DNA of 64,000 bases, taken from assembly GCF_019492185.1 (NCBI RefSeq), contig NZ_JAICCF010000004.1, forward strand, positions 682,001 through 746,000, read 5' to 3'. The stretch is from Chitinophaga rhizophila (GTDB taxonomy: Bacteria > Bacteroidota > Bacteroidia > Chitinophagales > Chitinophagaceae). Below the pieces are notes generated by a model, which saw only the letters and a program-made list of their open reading frames with translations, ran no database searches and had not been told where the DNA came from. Below, in pieces: positions 38,901-47,903 of this stretch; position 1 is the stretch's first letter, and each line of letters starts with the position of its first letter. Both the position numbers and the translations under genes were made by a program.

Positions 38901-39235
38901 GTCAGATCGTAATCCCCCGTCAATGCTACCTGGTGGGTAATATTATATGCTGCCAGTCCGTCGCCCAGCTGATGCAATACCCAAAGTCGCTGCTGTGCTG
39001 CAGAAAGGATATACCCTTCTGCAGACGGTGTCAGTGCCGGGATTACATCGACAGTGCCGGCAACCACTGCATTCTTTTTCAGGTACTCAATGAGACTGCC
39101 TTTATGCTGCCGGATCCTGTCCACCAGTTCCTGAGGCAATTCGGCCTGGTTGAACTTCAGCTTCAGCTGTTCTCCTTCCAGCGATATAAACACGTCATTC
39201 TCCCGCAATTCCCTTAAAAGGTCTTTTGTCTCCAT
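35912..39235 (-). CDS. NRPS, C-A(Ser)-T
   Basis: 1107 aa from METKDLL at 39235, which begins 2 bp after the stop of the upstream PKS. The open frame extends to 39283 but would overlap that gene and lacks homology in the extra 16 residues. Domains: TubC-type docking (1-55), C with HHIIADG near 208, A with YTSGSTGQPKG near 662, and T with LGANSI near 1040. The pocket reads D-V-W-H-V-S-L-I-D-K, a Ser code. The C-terminal tail is strongly acidic with hydrophobics (EDMDSIIDLMED). The same kind of tail ends the 43418-47902 NRPS, and both are followed by a protein starting with KS, which supports an NRPS-to-PKS handover at each. It receives a beta-keto chain from 39238-43401 and passes to 31629-35894. 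Confidence 0.96.
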   Translation of the reverse strand: METKDLLRELRENDVFISLEGEQLKLKFNQAELPQELVDRIRQHKGSLIEYLKKNAVVAGTVDVIPALTPSAEGYILSAAQQRLWVLHQLGDGLAAYNITHQVALTGDYDLTLFREAVYSVVARHEILRTVFRKNSAGEIRQWVLDMKALDFTIDTILVESDEELQAYLTKDAVATFDLEHGPLLRAALLQTGPDNYVFHYNLHHIIADGWSMGVLANDVMAYYSKARLQPLKIQYKDYAAWHTARLQGAAANAHKQYWMSLLSGELPVTDFPATHPRPSIRIQEGRTMESYLSAALTGQLKAFSRANEGSLFITLLAIWEVLVYRYTGQSDIITGSPVAGRTHTDLENQIGCFVNTVIFRHQVDGRESFAAMYARIKDAALEAYAHQEYPFDRLVDELNPGRSMNRNPIFDIMLVLQNTGKKLETDVQIDSEPIYDRGLQLSKMDLEVAFAEVGDYLSLSINYNTAIYPAALIKRLVQHYKQLAAALIAQPALQIGAVSFISDVEKQQVLHGFNQTAISYNTPGTVVDLFREQVRRVPQSIAVEFEDVRLTYRELDDRSEQLAYYLVSRYAVKPGDLVGIQLYRSEWMIIAILATLKAGAAYVPADPDYPAERLAYISTDSGYRVCIDDALLDQFRATGPAHEKVSVIPGDYAYAIYTSGSTGQPKGVLNYHAGLLNRLLWMRDYLKIDNSSVILQKTPYTFDVSVWELLLPVITGAKLVFALPEGHKDPYYLEQTIRDKQVTIVHFVPSMLKIYLSSADTFAPSALQHIVCSGEALPDATLHACQEKLPVRIHNLYGPTEAAIDVTAIDLTDRELVNIGYPVANTHIYIVNDHQQLQPVGVPGELLIGGVQVAAGYLNKPTLTAEKFISDPFREDGRVYRTGDIASWNTDGSITYFGRRDGQVKIRGNRIELGEVTAALLSHPEIKDAIVRVRNQDLVAYLIGDTGQDAAALRSYLRTKVPDYMTPAAFVQLEAFPLTANGKLDEKALPDPEAKAPSGSTVYVAPRTATEERLIHIFAAELGREPSQIGTHDNYFDLGANSIKLLKIVHEIRQEFGIEIRPLYMFQYTTISDLVSNVFQQMTEVEDEAAVSISEDMDSIIDLMED

Positions 39236-39237
39236 AG

Positions 39238-42200
39238 TTAGATAATTAGTTCGTTCACTTGATTTTTTGCTTCGCTCAGCCACTTCTTCTCACTGACGAG
39301 CGAAGCAAGATCATAGGCGGTTTTATTGGAAAACAATTCGGCAATACTGATGGTAACGCCCTGTTCTTTCTTTATCCGGTTTACTAACACCACTGCTTTA
39401 AGGGAATCGCCGCCAAGTTCAAAGAAGTCATCCGCTGTACCAATACCGGTTACGCCAAACAGCTCTTCAAACCACCCTACTACCTTCTCCTCCGTTTCAT
39501 TGACCGGCGCTTTAAAGTTCACATTGAGTGTATTCCGGTCCATGGCGATCAGCGTCTTTTTGGTGGTTTCCTCCCGCACCTCCAGCTGGTCGGGGTCCCG
39601 CCTGGTCACAATCAGTTGTGGCACATCCTCGTACAGGAATGAGGTATAGAAGATGTCAATCAATTCCTGTTCATGAATCCATTGCGCCTCTGCATGTACC
39701 CGGTCCAGGTTAATGACGGTCCACCTGGTTTCCGTACGGGCAGTATGTAAAGCGGTATAGTCCATCAGCGCGGCGGCAGCGGCATAAGCACCATATGATA
39801 TACCTCCGGCGAAAGAGGACAAGCTGGAAATAACTGTAATGAAATCAACGTCCTTACCTTCCAGCATCTTGTCAATATTAGCCAGTCCACGCACACGCAC
39901 TGCACAGTGCTTTTCCAGTATCTCCGTTGTCAGGTCAGACACAAACACCGTGTCTGCCGCGTCAGTATGCTTAGCCGTGTGTATCACGCCATTAATGGTA
40001 CCGAGGCGCTCAATTTCCCGCCTGCATGCTGCTTCATCTGCAATGTCCACGGGCACGATTGTTACGCCAGGCAGCTCTTTTCTGGAGCTTACAGGACTGA
40101 ATAATATCACCCGTGCTGCATAGTCATTTACCAGATGTGTGGCAAAGACCTGTACTACTTCATCGGGCATACCTGTCAGCAGATAAGTACCTCCTTGCCT
40201 GATGATAACAGGCTTTTCCTCTCTTACAGGCAGCGGTTCATAATTCGCTACCCAGCGCTTACCTGCATTCAGCGTTATTTGGGTATAGCGCTCATGCCGG
40301 TATATTTCATGGTAAAGATGACGGATGTCGCCTATGGTAAAACGGGTGGCATCAACATTGACTACTGCGGCCGATATACCAATATTCTCCTGGGTTAACA
40401 CCTGCAGGAGAATAGGCAGGTGTGGCGTTACTGAGGTATCCGTTGGTGTTCCGTTTATACTATAACTGGTTTTATTCAGGTATATAACTCTTACATCTTC
40501 CAGGTCTCGCACCTGGGTAACGACATCCATTACCGGGTCGTTCCAGGCATACACAATGGTATCATATGCAGCCAGATCTGCCACGTCTCCCTGCCGCAGA
40601 ACAGTAACCTGTCCCTCCCGTTGATGAATAAAGTCTGCCAGTGCATCACATAATGCTCCACCATCATGTAATATCAGGCACTGATGGGCGGTACTGACAA
40701 CAGGCGCTATTGCCGGCGACTGCTTCCAGGAAGGTATATAATAGCTGCCTGACAGTCTCCTTCCGGTGTTCGTCACCTTCTCGAAAAATGCCCGGTTTAT
40801 TTTAGCTTTTGCAGGCACTTTATACGGCTCAAATGCATACGTCGGGGCCTGTACCTTCGACGGCATACGCTCCCCATAATATGCGCTCCAGTTAATGTCA
40901 AAACCGTTCACCCAAAGCTGACCAAGGAAGTTTATGAAAAATACATTATCGTCTGTCACCTCACCCGGATGTCGCACTGTCGTCACCACGGCATTATCCG
41001 CCTGTGGACGCTGGCATTTATGGAAGAAAGCGGCCAGCGTACGGCCAGGACCTACTTCTATGAACAACGTATGTTGCTGTTGCATCAGGCGTTCAATGCC
41101 CGCCTTAAACTGTACTGTACCCAGCAGGTGGTCTACCCAATACTGCACAGAGGTGGCTTGCTCAGGGGTAATAAATGCGGCAGTCAAGTTGGAGATAAAT
41201 GGTATAACAGGAGGCTGTAGGCTGACCTTTTCCAGCTCCCGCACAAAGTCGGCTGTTATCTCCTCCATCATCGGCGAATGAAACGCGTGGGAAGTCTTCA
41301 GTTCTGTAAACACAATTCCTGCTGCCTTCAGCTTATCCTTCACTACTGCAATAGCCGCTTTAGTGCCTGACAATACAAATGCGTCGGGCCCATTAACTGC
41401 CGCCAGTGCTACTTCCTCCATAATACCGGCAGGCACGCTTTCAAGCGCTGTTCCAACACTGATCATATCTCCTTCAGGAACACCTGCCATCAGTTCCGCT
41501 CTTTTACTTACCATCCGCAGGGCGTCTTCCAGTGAGAATACTCCGCTGATTGTCGCTGCCACATACTCGCCCAGGCTATGCCCGATCATATAGTCTGGCT
41601 TGATATCCATACTCATCAACAAGCGGGCTAGCGCATATTCAAATAGAAACAATATTGGCTGGGTATAGTACGTATCATTAATCTGCCTGCCCGGTTGATC
41701 GCTGAACAAAACAGCTTTGTAGTTCACGCCTTTCAGTTCATATAACCTGGCGAACCCTTCATCCAGCACTTTTTCAAATACGGCATACTGCTCATATAAC
41801 TGCTTGCCCATATTGACATACTGGCTGCCCTGACCGGAAAACATAAAAGCGATATGCCGTTTTGGCTTTACCAGATGTGTTTTGATCTTACCTGCCTTCA
41901 GCGTCTGCAACAGTTCCTGCTGATCTGCGGCAACAATAAACCGTGCATAATCTGCCGTCTTACGACCAGTCTGCAACGTATACGCCAGATCGGTCAACTG
42001 CACTTCCTGTTGCAGGAAGTCTGTCAGGCGAGCCTCATACCTGTCTAAGGCAGCTTCTCCCGCCGCTGAATACCTGATCAGCTTATGACGGACATGAACG
42101 GGTTGTTTCTCTATAGCCGGCGCTTCCTGCACTACCATATGTACATTGGTACCACCAATGCCAAATGAGCTGACACCAGCTGTCAGCATACCACCATTCT

Positions 42201-43401
42201 TCCGTTGCCAGGGGGTAGATGTATGATTTACATAGAAAGGACCATCTGCAAATCTGATCGTTGGATTTGGGTCTTTATAGTGCAGGCTTGCCGGAATAAC
42301 TGCATGCTTCACTGCCATTGCCGTTTTAATTAATCCTGCTACACCGGCTGCTTCATCAGCATGGCCCATATTTGACTTGATAGCTCCAATGGCGCATTGA
42401 TGGGTAGTATCTCCATTGAATGCCCGGTTCAAAGCCTCAATCTCAATAGGATCTCCAATGCGTGTTCCGGTTCCGTGCGTTTCCACATAAGTCACATCCT
42501 GCGGAGTGATGCCCGCTATCTTATGGGCCAGCCGGATGCATTCTGCCTGTCCCTCCACACCCGGCATGGTATAACCTGCCTTTGCGCTACCGTCGTTGTT
42601 CAACGCAGAACCTTTGATTACGGCATATATCTGGTCATTATCCCTGATAGCTTCTTCGAGCTTCTTCAGTACGACCACCCCTGCTCCGTCGCTACCAATA
42701 GTACCGGTCGCGGCGCTGTCAAAAGTGCGGTTATGCCCATCCTTCGACATGATTGACCCTTCCTGGTATACATACCCTGCTTCTTCCTCTGAAAGGAGCC
42801 GGATGCCTCCTGCGACGGCTGTACCACACTCATTCAACAGCAAGCTTCTGCATGCCAGATGCACGGTACTCAGCGAGGTGGAACAGGCGGTATCCAGGAA
42901 GTAGCAAGGCCCTCTGAAGTTAAGTTTGTAAGAGATGAGGGAAGCCATATAGTTAGGATTCAACAGCTTGTTCTTCATCATCTCGTCCAGATTCTCGGTA
43001 CTGGTCAGCGACGCATAAAAGCTCCAGTTAAGGTCTTTGTTAGCGCCCAGAAAGATACCGATCTTCCTATCGTAACTCTCCACGTTACAGCCTGCATCTT
43101 CCAGTGCCTCCCAGACAATCTGATGCATCATCCGGGTCTGCGGATTCATAACGTGGGCTTCTTCCGCTGTATATTTAAAGAAAGGATAGTCAAAGGTATC
43201 CGTGCCTTCAATGAAAGAAGCTGCTTTTACGTAATTCGCCTGTGCAATTTCTTTCGTGCCGAAACCTTTTTCTTTTAGTTCCTCATCTGTAAAAAAGTGA
43301 ATCAGTTCTTTTTCATCTACCAGATTTTTCCAGAACTGTCTAATATTTTCTGAACCGGGAAACTTACCGGCTATTCCTATAATTGCTATATCTTTTTTCA
43401 T
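39238..43401 (-). CDS. Type I PKS module: KS-AT(malonyl)-(degenerate KR)-ACP
   Basis: 1387 aa. KS has DTACSTS near residue 169, THGTGT and KSNMGH. AT has SGQGSQ, GHSLGEY near 607 and the loop HAFH near 706, which predicts malonyl-CoA. The region about 1065-1260 is a KR homologue that has lost key parts. The glycine-rich NADPH loop reads TGMPDEV instead of TGGxGxxG, the KVxG Lys is Arg (VRVRG), and the YxxxN Asn is Ala (YAAAA), although the Ser and Tyr remain. I therefore expect no ketoreduction. ACP has GGDSL near 1330. It follows the oxygenase-bearing Gly module by 16 bp and precedes the Ser NRPS, so it should extend the modified Gly by a C2 unit and leave a ketone. The tail ends NELII, consistent with docking to the TubC-type N-terminus of the next protein. 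Confidence 0.95.
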   Translation of the reverse strand: MKKDIAIIGIAGKFPGSENIRQFWKNLVDEKELIHFFTDEELKEKGFGTKEIAQANYVKAASFIEGTDTFDYPFFKYTAEEAHVMNPQTRMMHQIVWEALEDAGCNVESYDRKIGIFLGANKDLNWSFYASLTSTENLDEMMKNKLLNPNYMASLISYKLNFRGPCYFLDTACSTSLSTVHLACRSLLLNECGTAVAGGIRLLSEEEAGYVYQEGSIMSKDGHNRTFDSAATGTIGSDGAGVVVLKKLEEAIRDNDQIYAVIKGSALNNDGSAKAGYTMPGVEGQAECIRLAHKIAGITPQDVTYVETHGTGTRIGDPIEIEALNRAFNGDTTHQCAIGAIKSNMGHADEAAGVAGLIKTAMAVKHAVIPASLHYKDPNPTIRFADGPFYVNHTSTPWQRKNGGMLTAGVSSFGIGGTNVHMVVQEAPAIEKQPVHVRHKLIRYSAAGEAALDRYEARLTDFLQQEVQLTDLAYTLQTGRKTADYARFIVAADQQELLQTLKAGKIKTHLVKPKRHIAFMFSGQGSQYVNMGKQLYEQYAVFEKVLDEGFARLYELKGVNYKAVLFSDQPGRQINDTYYTQPILFLFEYALARLLMSMDIKPDYMIGHSLGEYVAATISGVFSLEDALRMVSKRAELMAGVPEGDMISVGTALESVPAGIMEEVALAAVNGPDAFVLSGTKAAIAVVKDKLKAAGIVFTELKTSHAFHSPMMEEITADFVRELEKVSLQPPVIPFISNLTAAFITPEQATSVQYWVDHLLGTVQFKAGIERLMQQQHTLFIEVGPGRTLAAFFHKCQRPQADNAVVTTVRHPGEVTDDNVFFINFLGQLWVNGFDINWSAYYGERMPSKVQAPTYAFEPYKVPAKAKINRAFFEKVTNTGRRLSGSYYIPSWKQSPAIAPVVSTAHQCLILHDGGALCDALADFIHQREGQVTVLRQGDVADLAAYDTIVYAWNDPVMDVVTQVRDLEDVRVIYLNKTSYSINGTPTDTSVTPHLPILLQVLTQENIGISAAVVNVDATRFTIGDIRHLYHEIYRHERYTQITLNAGKRWVANYEPLPVREEKPVIIRQGGTYLLTGMPDEVVQVFATHLVNDYAARVILFSPVSSRKELPGVTIVPVDIADEAACRREIERLGTINGVIHTAKHTDAADTVFVSDLTTEILEKHCAVRVRGLANIDKMLEGKDVDFITVISSLSSFAGGISYGAYAAAAALMDYTALHTARTETRWTVINLDRVHAEAQWIHEQELIDIFYTSFLYEDVPQLIVTRRDPDQLEVREETTKKTLIAMDRNTLNVNFKAPVNETEEKVVGWFEELFGVTGIGTADDFFELGGDSLKAVVLVNRIKKEQGVTISIAELFSNKTAYDLASLVSEKKWLSEAKNQVNELII

Positions 43402-43417
43402 GCTACCTGGCTTTACA

Positions 43418-46400
43418 TCATACGTTATTCATGAAATCAATCAGGTCATCCACATCCTCCATTTCATTCTCTTTGACCAGTACTTCCTTCCTGTTATGCT
43501 GCTTTTCACTCAAACTGGCGGCCAGCATACGTACAGTAGGATACTGGAAGAAAGCAATGATTTCCAGGTCTGTATCCATTGCGGTATTGATAACTGACAA
43601 TAGCTGAAATGCTTTCATGGAATTACCTCCGATTTCAAAGAAGTTGTCCTCTACGCTAAGTGTATCCAGCTGCAGGAAATCGGTCCAGATGGCGGCCAGC
43701 TTCTCCTCTGTCTCATTGGCCGGTGGTACTACTTTTCTTATAGCTATCTGTCTGCCTTCAGGAGACGGTAGCTGCTGATGGTCCACTTTACCATTCGGAG
43801 TATACGGAAAGCTGTCCAGCACCATGATATGTGTCGGTATCATATAGGCTGGCAGGCGTAAACGCAGAAATGCCCGTACTGCTGATTCATCTACTTCTGT
43901 TGCTACTTTCAGATAAGCTACCAGCACTCTTTGCGTACCCACTTCTTTCGCCGCTACCACTGCCTGTAATACGTCTGTATACGCCAGTAATACGGTTTCT
44001 ATCTCTTCCAGCTCTATGCGGTATCCGTTGATCTTCACTTGCCTGTCCAGTCTACCCAGGCATTCCAGTTCCCCACCGGGTAACCAGCGTGCCAGATCCC
44101 CGGTTTTATACAGCCGTTGCCCGGCCATAAAAGGATCAGGGATAAACGCGCCGGCTGTGAGCTGTTCATTGTGCAGGTACCCTTGTGTCACGCCATCTCC
44201 GCCGATGCACAATTCTCCTGCAACACCTACCGGACATAACTGCCTGAACTGATCCAGTACATAAATCGTGGTATTGGCGATGGGTTTGCCGATATTTACT
44301 GCGGCACCTGGCACGATAGTTTGCACAGAAGACCAGATGGTTGTCTCTGTCGGACCATACATATTATACACCGGCTTATTCCGCAAGGCTGTCAGTTTGC
44401 TTGCCAGGGTCTGTTTTAGGGCTTCTCCGCCTACCAACAGGGTATCAATCTGTTTTAACGCCTCCCTGCCCTGTTCTTCCTGCAGCAACTCTTCATAAAA
44501 GGACGGTGTTGCCTGCATATGTGTTACTTGGTACTTATCAATCAGATATGCGGTCTGCTGATCTCCCTTCAGTTGCTGTAGCCGCTCCACAATAAACCGG
44601 TGCTGGAGCTTCGCCCTTCTCACCAATTCCTTCAGGGTAAACAGATGTGGTAAACTACCCAGTACCAGATCTTCGTCTACTCCGAAGTCAATAAGGCACC
44701 CTATTTCATTTACCCCTGCTGCATATATTTCATTGATCACGCTCAGGCAGGACTCCGGTGTTCCAAACAGGCTGCTTGTATTGTAATATCTGCGGAAGCC
44801 CATTTCCAGCAGTGTTTCTTCATCCTGTTCCAGGTCAAGGTGCTGTTCTTCTGCTATAGGCTTCAACAGGTTCAGAGAGTTTTTCAGATAGTTCTTAAAT
44901 GGGCGCTCTACAATCTCGCGTACTTCAGTTGCATTGTCGCTGACGAACGTGTGCACCATCAGCGCTACCTTGCCCTGCTGCGGATCAAACCCGTGTGACT
45001 GTAACGTTTCCCGGTAAACCTTGATCTTACCTGCCAGGTCGTCAATACTCTGCCCCAATAAGTGTGTCAGTATGTTGGCTCCGATTGTACCGGCATACCT
45101 GAACGTATCTACACTACCGCCGGCGGTGATCCACAATGGTACCTCCTGTTGTATAGGTTTCGGATGAATTGTAAAAGAAAACGCTTTGCCAATGCCATTC
45201 GTTCTGCTCATTGACGCGCCGGACCAGAGCTGCTTCAACTCTGTGATCTTACTCCGCATAGCCTGATAACGATCATTATACACAGCAGGAGCAAGTACGA
45301 AGTCATTGGGATGCCAGCCGGAGGCAATACTCAATTCCACCCTTCCGCCTGACAGGTTATCTACCATTGACCATTCCTCTGCTACTCTAACGGTATCATG
45401 CAGGGGTAGTACAACACTCCCGGAACGTATCCTGATATGTTTAGTAATAGTTGCTACGGCTGCTGCTGCTACGGAAGGATTAGGGAACTGGTCTCCGAAA
45501 TCATGAAAGTGCCGTTCTGGCACCCATATAGCTTTGAAACCATGCTGGTCGGCAAACTTCGCTCCTTCCAGCAGCAGGCGGTATTTATTACTGACGCTCT
45601 GTGTGCCTGTCGGGAAATAGAACAGGCTGAAGTCTACCTCCGCCTGTGCCTGCACGGGTACAGGCCTTTCCAGGTGCAGTACTACTTTATCTCCCCGGGT
45701 AATCGTCCAGAGTAACTCCAGGATAGAAATATCAAAGCTGATACTTGTCATGGCCAGCCATACGTCTCCTGAAGCTGCCTTCTTGGCGAAGTGCTGGTCC
45801 ATACCCAGGATGAAATTTGTAAGATTGTTATGAGAGACCTTTACGCCTTTGGGCTTGCCTGTAGAACCGGAGGTATAGATCACATAGGCCAGTGCCTGAC
45901 TATCTGCCGCCGGTAGCACGTTCAATGGCTTTACATCCCAGTGTTCATCATCCTCCAGGTTGATGGCGGTAAATCTGGCAGACATAATATCCTGTGTACC
46001 ACTATCGGTCAGGATAAACTCAGCCCCGCTGTGCGCTGCGATATAATCAATACGGTCAAGCGGATAAAATGGATCAATCGGTAAATAAGCAGCGCCCGTC
46101 TTCAAAATTGCCAGTATTCCCTGTAACATCTTCACAGACCGGCCCATGCAAACACCTGTAATAGCCCCGGGACCTACTCCCAGACTCCGCAGATACAACG
46201 CCAGCCGGGTAGACTGCTCGTCCAGCTGCCGGTAAGTGATGGCTATATCCTCACATACAACAGCCGTACGGTCTGGCGTCAGTTTGGCCTGTGCTGCGAA
46301 TAACTCGATAACTGTCGCGGCAGTGTCATACGGTACCCGGGTATCGTTAAACGTCCGCTGTAGTTGCTGCACCTGCCATTCCTCCAGGAAAGGCACAGCA

Positions 46401-47902
46401 CTGATCTGCTGCTCAGGCGCTTTTACTGCCTGCCGGATAAACCCTTCCAGGTTCCCTGCCAGGTCCCGCACAAATGCATAGTCGAAAATGTCGGTATTGT
46501 ACTCAATCGATAGCGCCAGGTCGGTGTCATCTTCAAAGAAGGTAAATGTCAGGTCATACTTGCTGACCGTACTGCTGAAATTACTATAGAAGCTGCTAGT
46601 CAGTCCTGCAAAGCCCGAACCATCGCTGTTAACCCCTGCTATTTTACGCTGATGGGTCACCAACACGTCAAACAGTGGACTGCGACTAAGATCTCTGTTC
46701 AGATTCAGCTGGCCTACCAGGTCGCCAAAAGCATACCCGGCATGGGCATATGCACCTTCGAGCGCAGCCTTCTGCAACTCAAACAAATCGGTAAATGACT
46801 GCTGCGGGTCAAATTGCATTCTGATAGGCAGCGTATTGATAAACAAGCCTATCTGCCCCTGCAGATCGGGATGATTCCTTCCCGATATCGGTGTTCCCAG
46901 AATGATATCTGTCTGACTCGTGTATCTGTACAGCAACCCGTTCAGGGCTGCCATTAAAGTCATAAAGGTCGTGCCTTTGTTCCTGTTGGAGAACGCCCGT
47001 ACCTCTTTTAGCATATCCTGATCATAGGTAACGGAATAATAAGCGCCGTTGTAAGTCTTCAACGCCGGACGCCCTTTTAGTGCCGGTAGGTTAATCACAG
47101 GTATGTCCCCTGCCAGCTGCTGCAGCCAGTAAGTTTCCTCCCGCTTTATCTGCTCCTTGTCGGCCGACCAGGCTACATAGTCTTTAAACTGTATTTTCAG
47201 CGGACTTAGTGCTACTCCGGTGCCTTCCACAATACTATTGTAGAAAAACATTAATTCCTGCAACAGTATCTCCAGGGATCCGCCATCGGCAATGATATGA
47301 TGTATGTTGATGCACAGTATATGGTCTGTTTCCTGCTGACGGATCAGCAGCACTTTAAACAGCGCAGCCGCCTCCAGCACAAACGGCGTACGCACAAATG
47401 CGGACAGTGTCTCACTCGTCTCCTTGTCGCCGGCACTATCTCTGGTGATGATCTCATAACTGAAATCAGCCGGTTCCAGTATACGTTGTCCGATCAGGTC
47501 TCCTGCCTGTACGAAATGCGTACGCAGGATCTCATGCCGCGTTATCAGTCTGTCAATTGCCTGCCTGAGCGCTGCTGTGTCAAGCGTTCCTTTCAGTCGC
47601 AGGGTAACAGGCAGGTTGTAGGCAATATTCACAGCCTCCATCTGACAAAGCACCCAGAACCTCGTCTGTGAAGAAGAAGCAGGATATACCTCCTGTTCAG
47701 CTGCTTTGGGAATAGCAGTAGTATGGTCATTGTCGGCAATAGCCCTCAGATAAGATAAGAGCTCCTGCTTATGCGCTCTCACCTGGTCAATTACTGTCTC
47801 CGGCACATGCTCGTCCCGGAAAAAGACGTCCAGGTTGTCACCTGCCAGGGAGACTTCAACGCCCTGTTCTCTGAGGTATTTTAATAAAGATGCGGTTTTC
47901 AT
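43418..47902 (-). CDS. NRPS, C-A(Gly)-T with a luciferase-like monooxygenase inserted in the A domain
   Basis: 1494 aa. Domains: TubC-type docking (1-60), C with HHIIADG near 202, A with YTSGSTGKPKG near 679, and T with GGNSM near 1425. Between core motifs A4 (SFDISILEL) and A5 (NMYGPTE) about 340 residues (roughly 755-1095) are inserted in frame. They form a flavin-dependent luciferase-like monooxygenase with DFSLFYFPTG, GFKAIWVPERHFHDFG and ASGWHPNDF segments. The A pocket around the insert reads D-I-L-Q-L-G-M-I-W-K, a Gly code. Monooxygenase insertions in Gly A domains are known from myxobacterial lines such as MtaG of myxothiazol, where alpha-hydroxylation of Gly leads to a terminal amide. 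Here the module is internal, so the oxidised Gly should be passed on. It starts 1 nt after the previous stop. The tail VDDLIDFMNNV is of the type seen before KS proteins. Confidence 0.97.
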   Translation of the reverse strand: MKTASLLKYLREQGVEVSLAGDNLDVFFRDEHVPETVIDQVRAHKQELLSYLRAIADNDHTTAIPKAAEQEVYPASSSQTRFWVLCQMEAVNIAYNLPVTLRLKGTLDTAALRQAIDRLITRHEILRTHFVQAGDLIGQRILEPADFSYEIITRDSAGDKETSETLSAFVRTPFVLEAAALFKVLLIRQQETDHILCINIHHIIADGGSLEILLQELMFFYNSIVEGTGVALSPLKIQFKDYVAWSADKEQIKREETYWLQQLAGDIPVINLPALKGRPALKTYNGAYYSVTYDQDMLKEVRAFSNRNKGTTFMTLMAALNGLLYRYTSQTDIILGTPISGRNHPDLQGQIGLFINTLPIRMQFDPQQSFTDLFELQKAALEGAYAHAGYAFGDLVGQLNLNRDLSRSPLFDVLVTHQRKIAGVNSDGSGFAGLTSSFYSNFSSTVSKYDLTFTFFEDDTDLALSIEYNTDIFDYAFVRDLAGNLEGFIRQAVKAPEQQISAVPFLEEWQVQQLQRTFNDTRVPYDTAATVIELFAAQAKLTPDRTAVVCEDIAITYRQLDEQSTRLALYLRSLGVGPGAITGVCMGRSVKMLQGILAILKTGAAYLPIDPFYPLDRIDYIAAHSGAEFILTDSGTQDIMSARFTAINLEDDEHWDVKPLNVLPAADSQALAYVIYTSGSTGKPKGVKVSHNNLTNFILGMDQHFAKKAASGDVWLAMTSISFDISILELLWTITRGDKVVLHLERPVPVQAQAEVDFSLFYFPTGTQSVSNKYRLLLEGAKFADQHGFKAIWVPERHFHDFGDQFPNPSVAAAAVATITKHIRIRSGSVVLPLHDTVRVAEEWSMVDNLSGGRVELSIASGWHPNDFVLAPAVYNDRYQAMRSKITELKQLWSGASMSRTNGIGKAFSFTIHPKPIQQEVPLWITAGGSVDTFRYAGTIGANILTHLLGQSIDDLAGKIKVYRETLQSHGFDPQQGKVALMVHTFVSDNATEVREIVERPFKNYLKNSLNLLKPIAEEQHLDLEQDEETLLEMGFRRYYNTSSLFGTPESCLSVINEIYAAGVNEIGCLIDFGVDEDLVLGSLPHLFTLKELVRRAKLQHRFIVERLQQLKGDQQTAYLIDKYQVTHMQATPSFYEELLQEEQGREALKQIDTLLVGGEALKQTLASKLTALRNKPVYNMYGPTETTIWSSVQTIVPGAAVNIGKPIANTTIYVLDQFRQLCPVGVAGELCIGGDGVTQGYLHNEQLTAGAFIPDPFMAGQRLYKTGDLARWLPGGELECLGRLDRQVKINGYRIELEEIETVLLAYTDVLQAVVAAKEVGTQRVLVAYLKVATEVDESAVRAFLRLRLPAYMIPTHIMVLDSFPYTPNGKVDHQQLPSPEGRQIAIRKVVPPANETEEKLAAIWTDFLQLDTLSVEDNFFEIGGNSMKAFQLLSVINTAMDTDLEIIAFFQYPTVRMLAASLSEKQHNRKEVLVKENEMEDVDDLIDFMNNV

Positions 47903-47903
47903 A

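Noticed and set aside
39236-39283. Upstream extension of the Ser NRPS gene to 39283
   Set aside because: It would overlap the end of the PKS gene by about 46 bp and adds residues with no family match; METKDLL at 39235 aligns with the other TubC-type starts.
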